In this document: in pieces, positions 22,348 through 22,820 of the stretch
Layout: the number at the start of each line of letters is the position of its first letter
How positions within the stretch are numbered: the stretch's first letter is position 1
Source of the DNA: JBBIRM01 sp037441765
Lineage (GTDB): Bacteria > Desulfobacterota > BSN033 > UBA1163
DNA length: 22,820 nt
Direction: 5' to 3'
Assembly: GCA_037441765.1 (NCBI GenBank)
Contig: JBBIRM010000029.1
Location: 1 to 22,820 of the forward strand
Notes under the pieces: model-generated
Seen by the model: the letters and a program-made list of their open reading frames with translations, nothing else
Databases searched by the model: none
What the model was told of the DNA's origin: nothing
Program-made: the position numbers and the translations under genes

Positions 22348-22536
22348 ATGTGTGAAGCCAATGCTTATTTAATTAAAGAAGGAAAGGAAGAGTTAATCTT
22401 AGAAGACATCTCTATCCTTCGCCCTGAAAATGGAGAACTCTATTTACAGAACATCTTTGGAGAGCAGAGAAGGATTAAGGCCAGGATAAAAGAGATGAAT
22501 CTTCTTGATCACCGTATTATTCTTGAAGAAAAGTAA
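22348..22536 (+). CDS. cooT: CooT-family small nickel-binding protein
   Basis: This 62-aa protein starts MCEANAYL, the conserved opening of the CooT family, in which Cys2 together with the N-terminus binds one Ni(II) as a dimer. The rest (EELILEDISILRPENGELYL, then NIFGEQRRIKARIKEMNLL) is the short beta-barrel of the family. CooT proteins are associated with maturation of nickel carbon monoxide dehydrogenase and related enzymes. No CODH gene lies in this window. GGAGGAG about seven bases upstream sets the ATG. Together with the Ni/Co importer this suggests the window is part of the cell's nickel supply for anaerobic carbon metabolism. Confidence 0.88.
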   Translation: MCEANAYLIKEGKEELILEDISILRPENGELYLQNIFGEQRRIKARIKEMNLLDHRIILEEK

Positions 22537-22589
22537 GGGATTTTATAAACCTTCTTTCAGGATAGTCTTTAGAGATTAAAGGGAGGTAT

Positions 22590-22820
22590 TCATCGCCTAA
22601 CCATCCGGGCCACAAAGAATCCATCCATCCTATTCTTAGGAGGAAAGGTTTTAAAAAATCCATTCTGAATCAGCAGATGGCATCTATCTGGAAGAACCCC
22701 ATGGATTGGATTCAGTCGAAATTGGGGGTGCTCCCTTAGAAACCGTTCGATTACCTCCACATTCTATTCAGTAAAAACAGTGCAGGTGCTATAAACCAGC
22801 AGGCCTCCTTTCTTCACCAA
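22590..22820 (-). pseudogene. rsmB: 3' end of an RsmB/Sun-like RNA (cytosine-5) methyltransferase gene with an in-frame TAG
   Basis: The - strand frame entering from the window edge reads LVKKGGLLVYSTCTVFTE, then a TAG codon (CTA at 22764-22766), then 57 further sense codons to a TGA at 22590-22592. The downstream part (NVEVIERFLREHPQF ... MDGFFVARMVRR) continues the normal C-terminus of RsmB-type methyltransferases. YSTCT is motif VI containing the catalytic cysteine. Family members have glutamate where TAG stands (usually ...PEENE), so a single G-to-T change (GAG to TAG) would explain it. Only the last 77 codons are visible. It could be a true pseudogene, a sequence error, or a read-through codon. 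The gene is convergent with cooT. Confidence 0.7.

Noticed and set aside
22537..22589. Bidirectional terminator between cooT and the rsmB-like gene
   Set aside because: ACCTTCTTT and AAAGGGAGGT can pair imperfectly, but the loop is long and no T-run follows on either side.
22764..22766. Pyrrolysine codon as the explanation for the in-frame TAG
   Set aside because: TAG ends other genes in this window normally, no pyl gene is visible, and the family has glutamate here. A point change or sequence error is simpler.

Overview
The window looks like a chromosomal segment of an anaerobic, two-membrane bacterium of moderate to low GC content. A Desulfobacterota (former Deltaproteobacteria) origin fits best. 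The reasons are an aldehyde:ferredoxin oxidoreductase, an iron-type alcohol dehydrogenase, a DUF3842/CooT nickel-handling pair, and an outer-membrane beta-barrel protein. The taxonomic call is an inference from gene content, not from a marker gene.

Region 1 (about 1-9447, + strand) is a transport and catabolic cluster. It runs Tat-exported livK, a strong hairpin terminator, livH, livM, livG, livF, an iron-containing alcohol dehydrogenase, a tungsten/molybdenum aldehyde:ferredoxin oxidoreductase, a Clp1-family polynucleotide 5'-kinase and a MaoC-type enoyl-CoA hydratase. Region 2 (9435-15984, - strand) points at it head-on. Read in its own direction it is livK, livH, livM, livG, livF, a methylmalonate-semialdehyde-type CoA-acylating dehydrogenase (mmsA) and a ferritin-like protein. 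The two clusters meet tail to tail with a 13-bp coding overlap. Together they suggest import of a branched-chain amino acid, amide or aromatic-type substrate and its oxidation through aldehyde and CoA-thioester intermediates. The actual substrates cannot be read from the sequence.

Region 3 (about 15985-17079) is mostly non-coding. It holds an AT-rich palindrome and the likely promoter of the second liv operon, an orphan 115-codon gene with a near-consensus promoter, a REP-like double hairpin, and a promoter-plus-terminator leader in front of the next operon.

Region 4 (17080-22536, + strand) is a nickel/cobalt module. It contains CbiM/NikM fused to a periplasmic DUF4198 domain, a small NikL-like membrane-anchored protein, an outer-membrane beta-barrel protein, CbiQ, and CbiO with a histidine-rich tail. 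After a second promoter come DUF3842 and a CooT-family nickel-binding protein. Both transcription units have a leader hairpin ending in a T-run, and the two hairpins share AGCCACGAAGG on the left and GTGGCTTTTTTATT on the right. That shared leader, plus the apparent outer-membrane-to-cytoplasm set of transport parts, is the most interesting signal here.

The last 231 bases carry, on the - strand, the 3' end of an rsmB-like RNA cytosine methyltransferase gene interrupted by an in-frame TAG.
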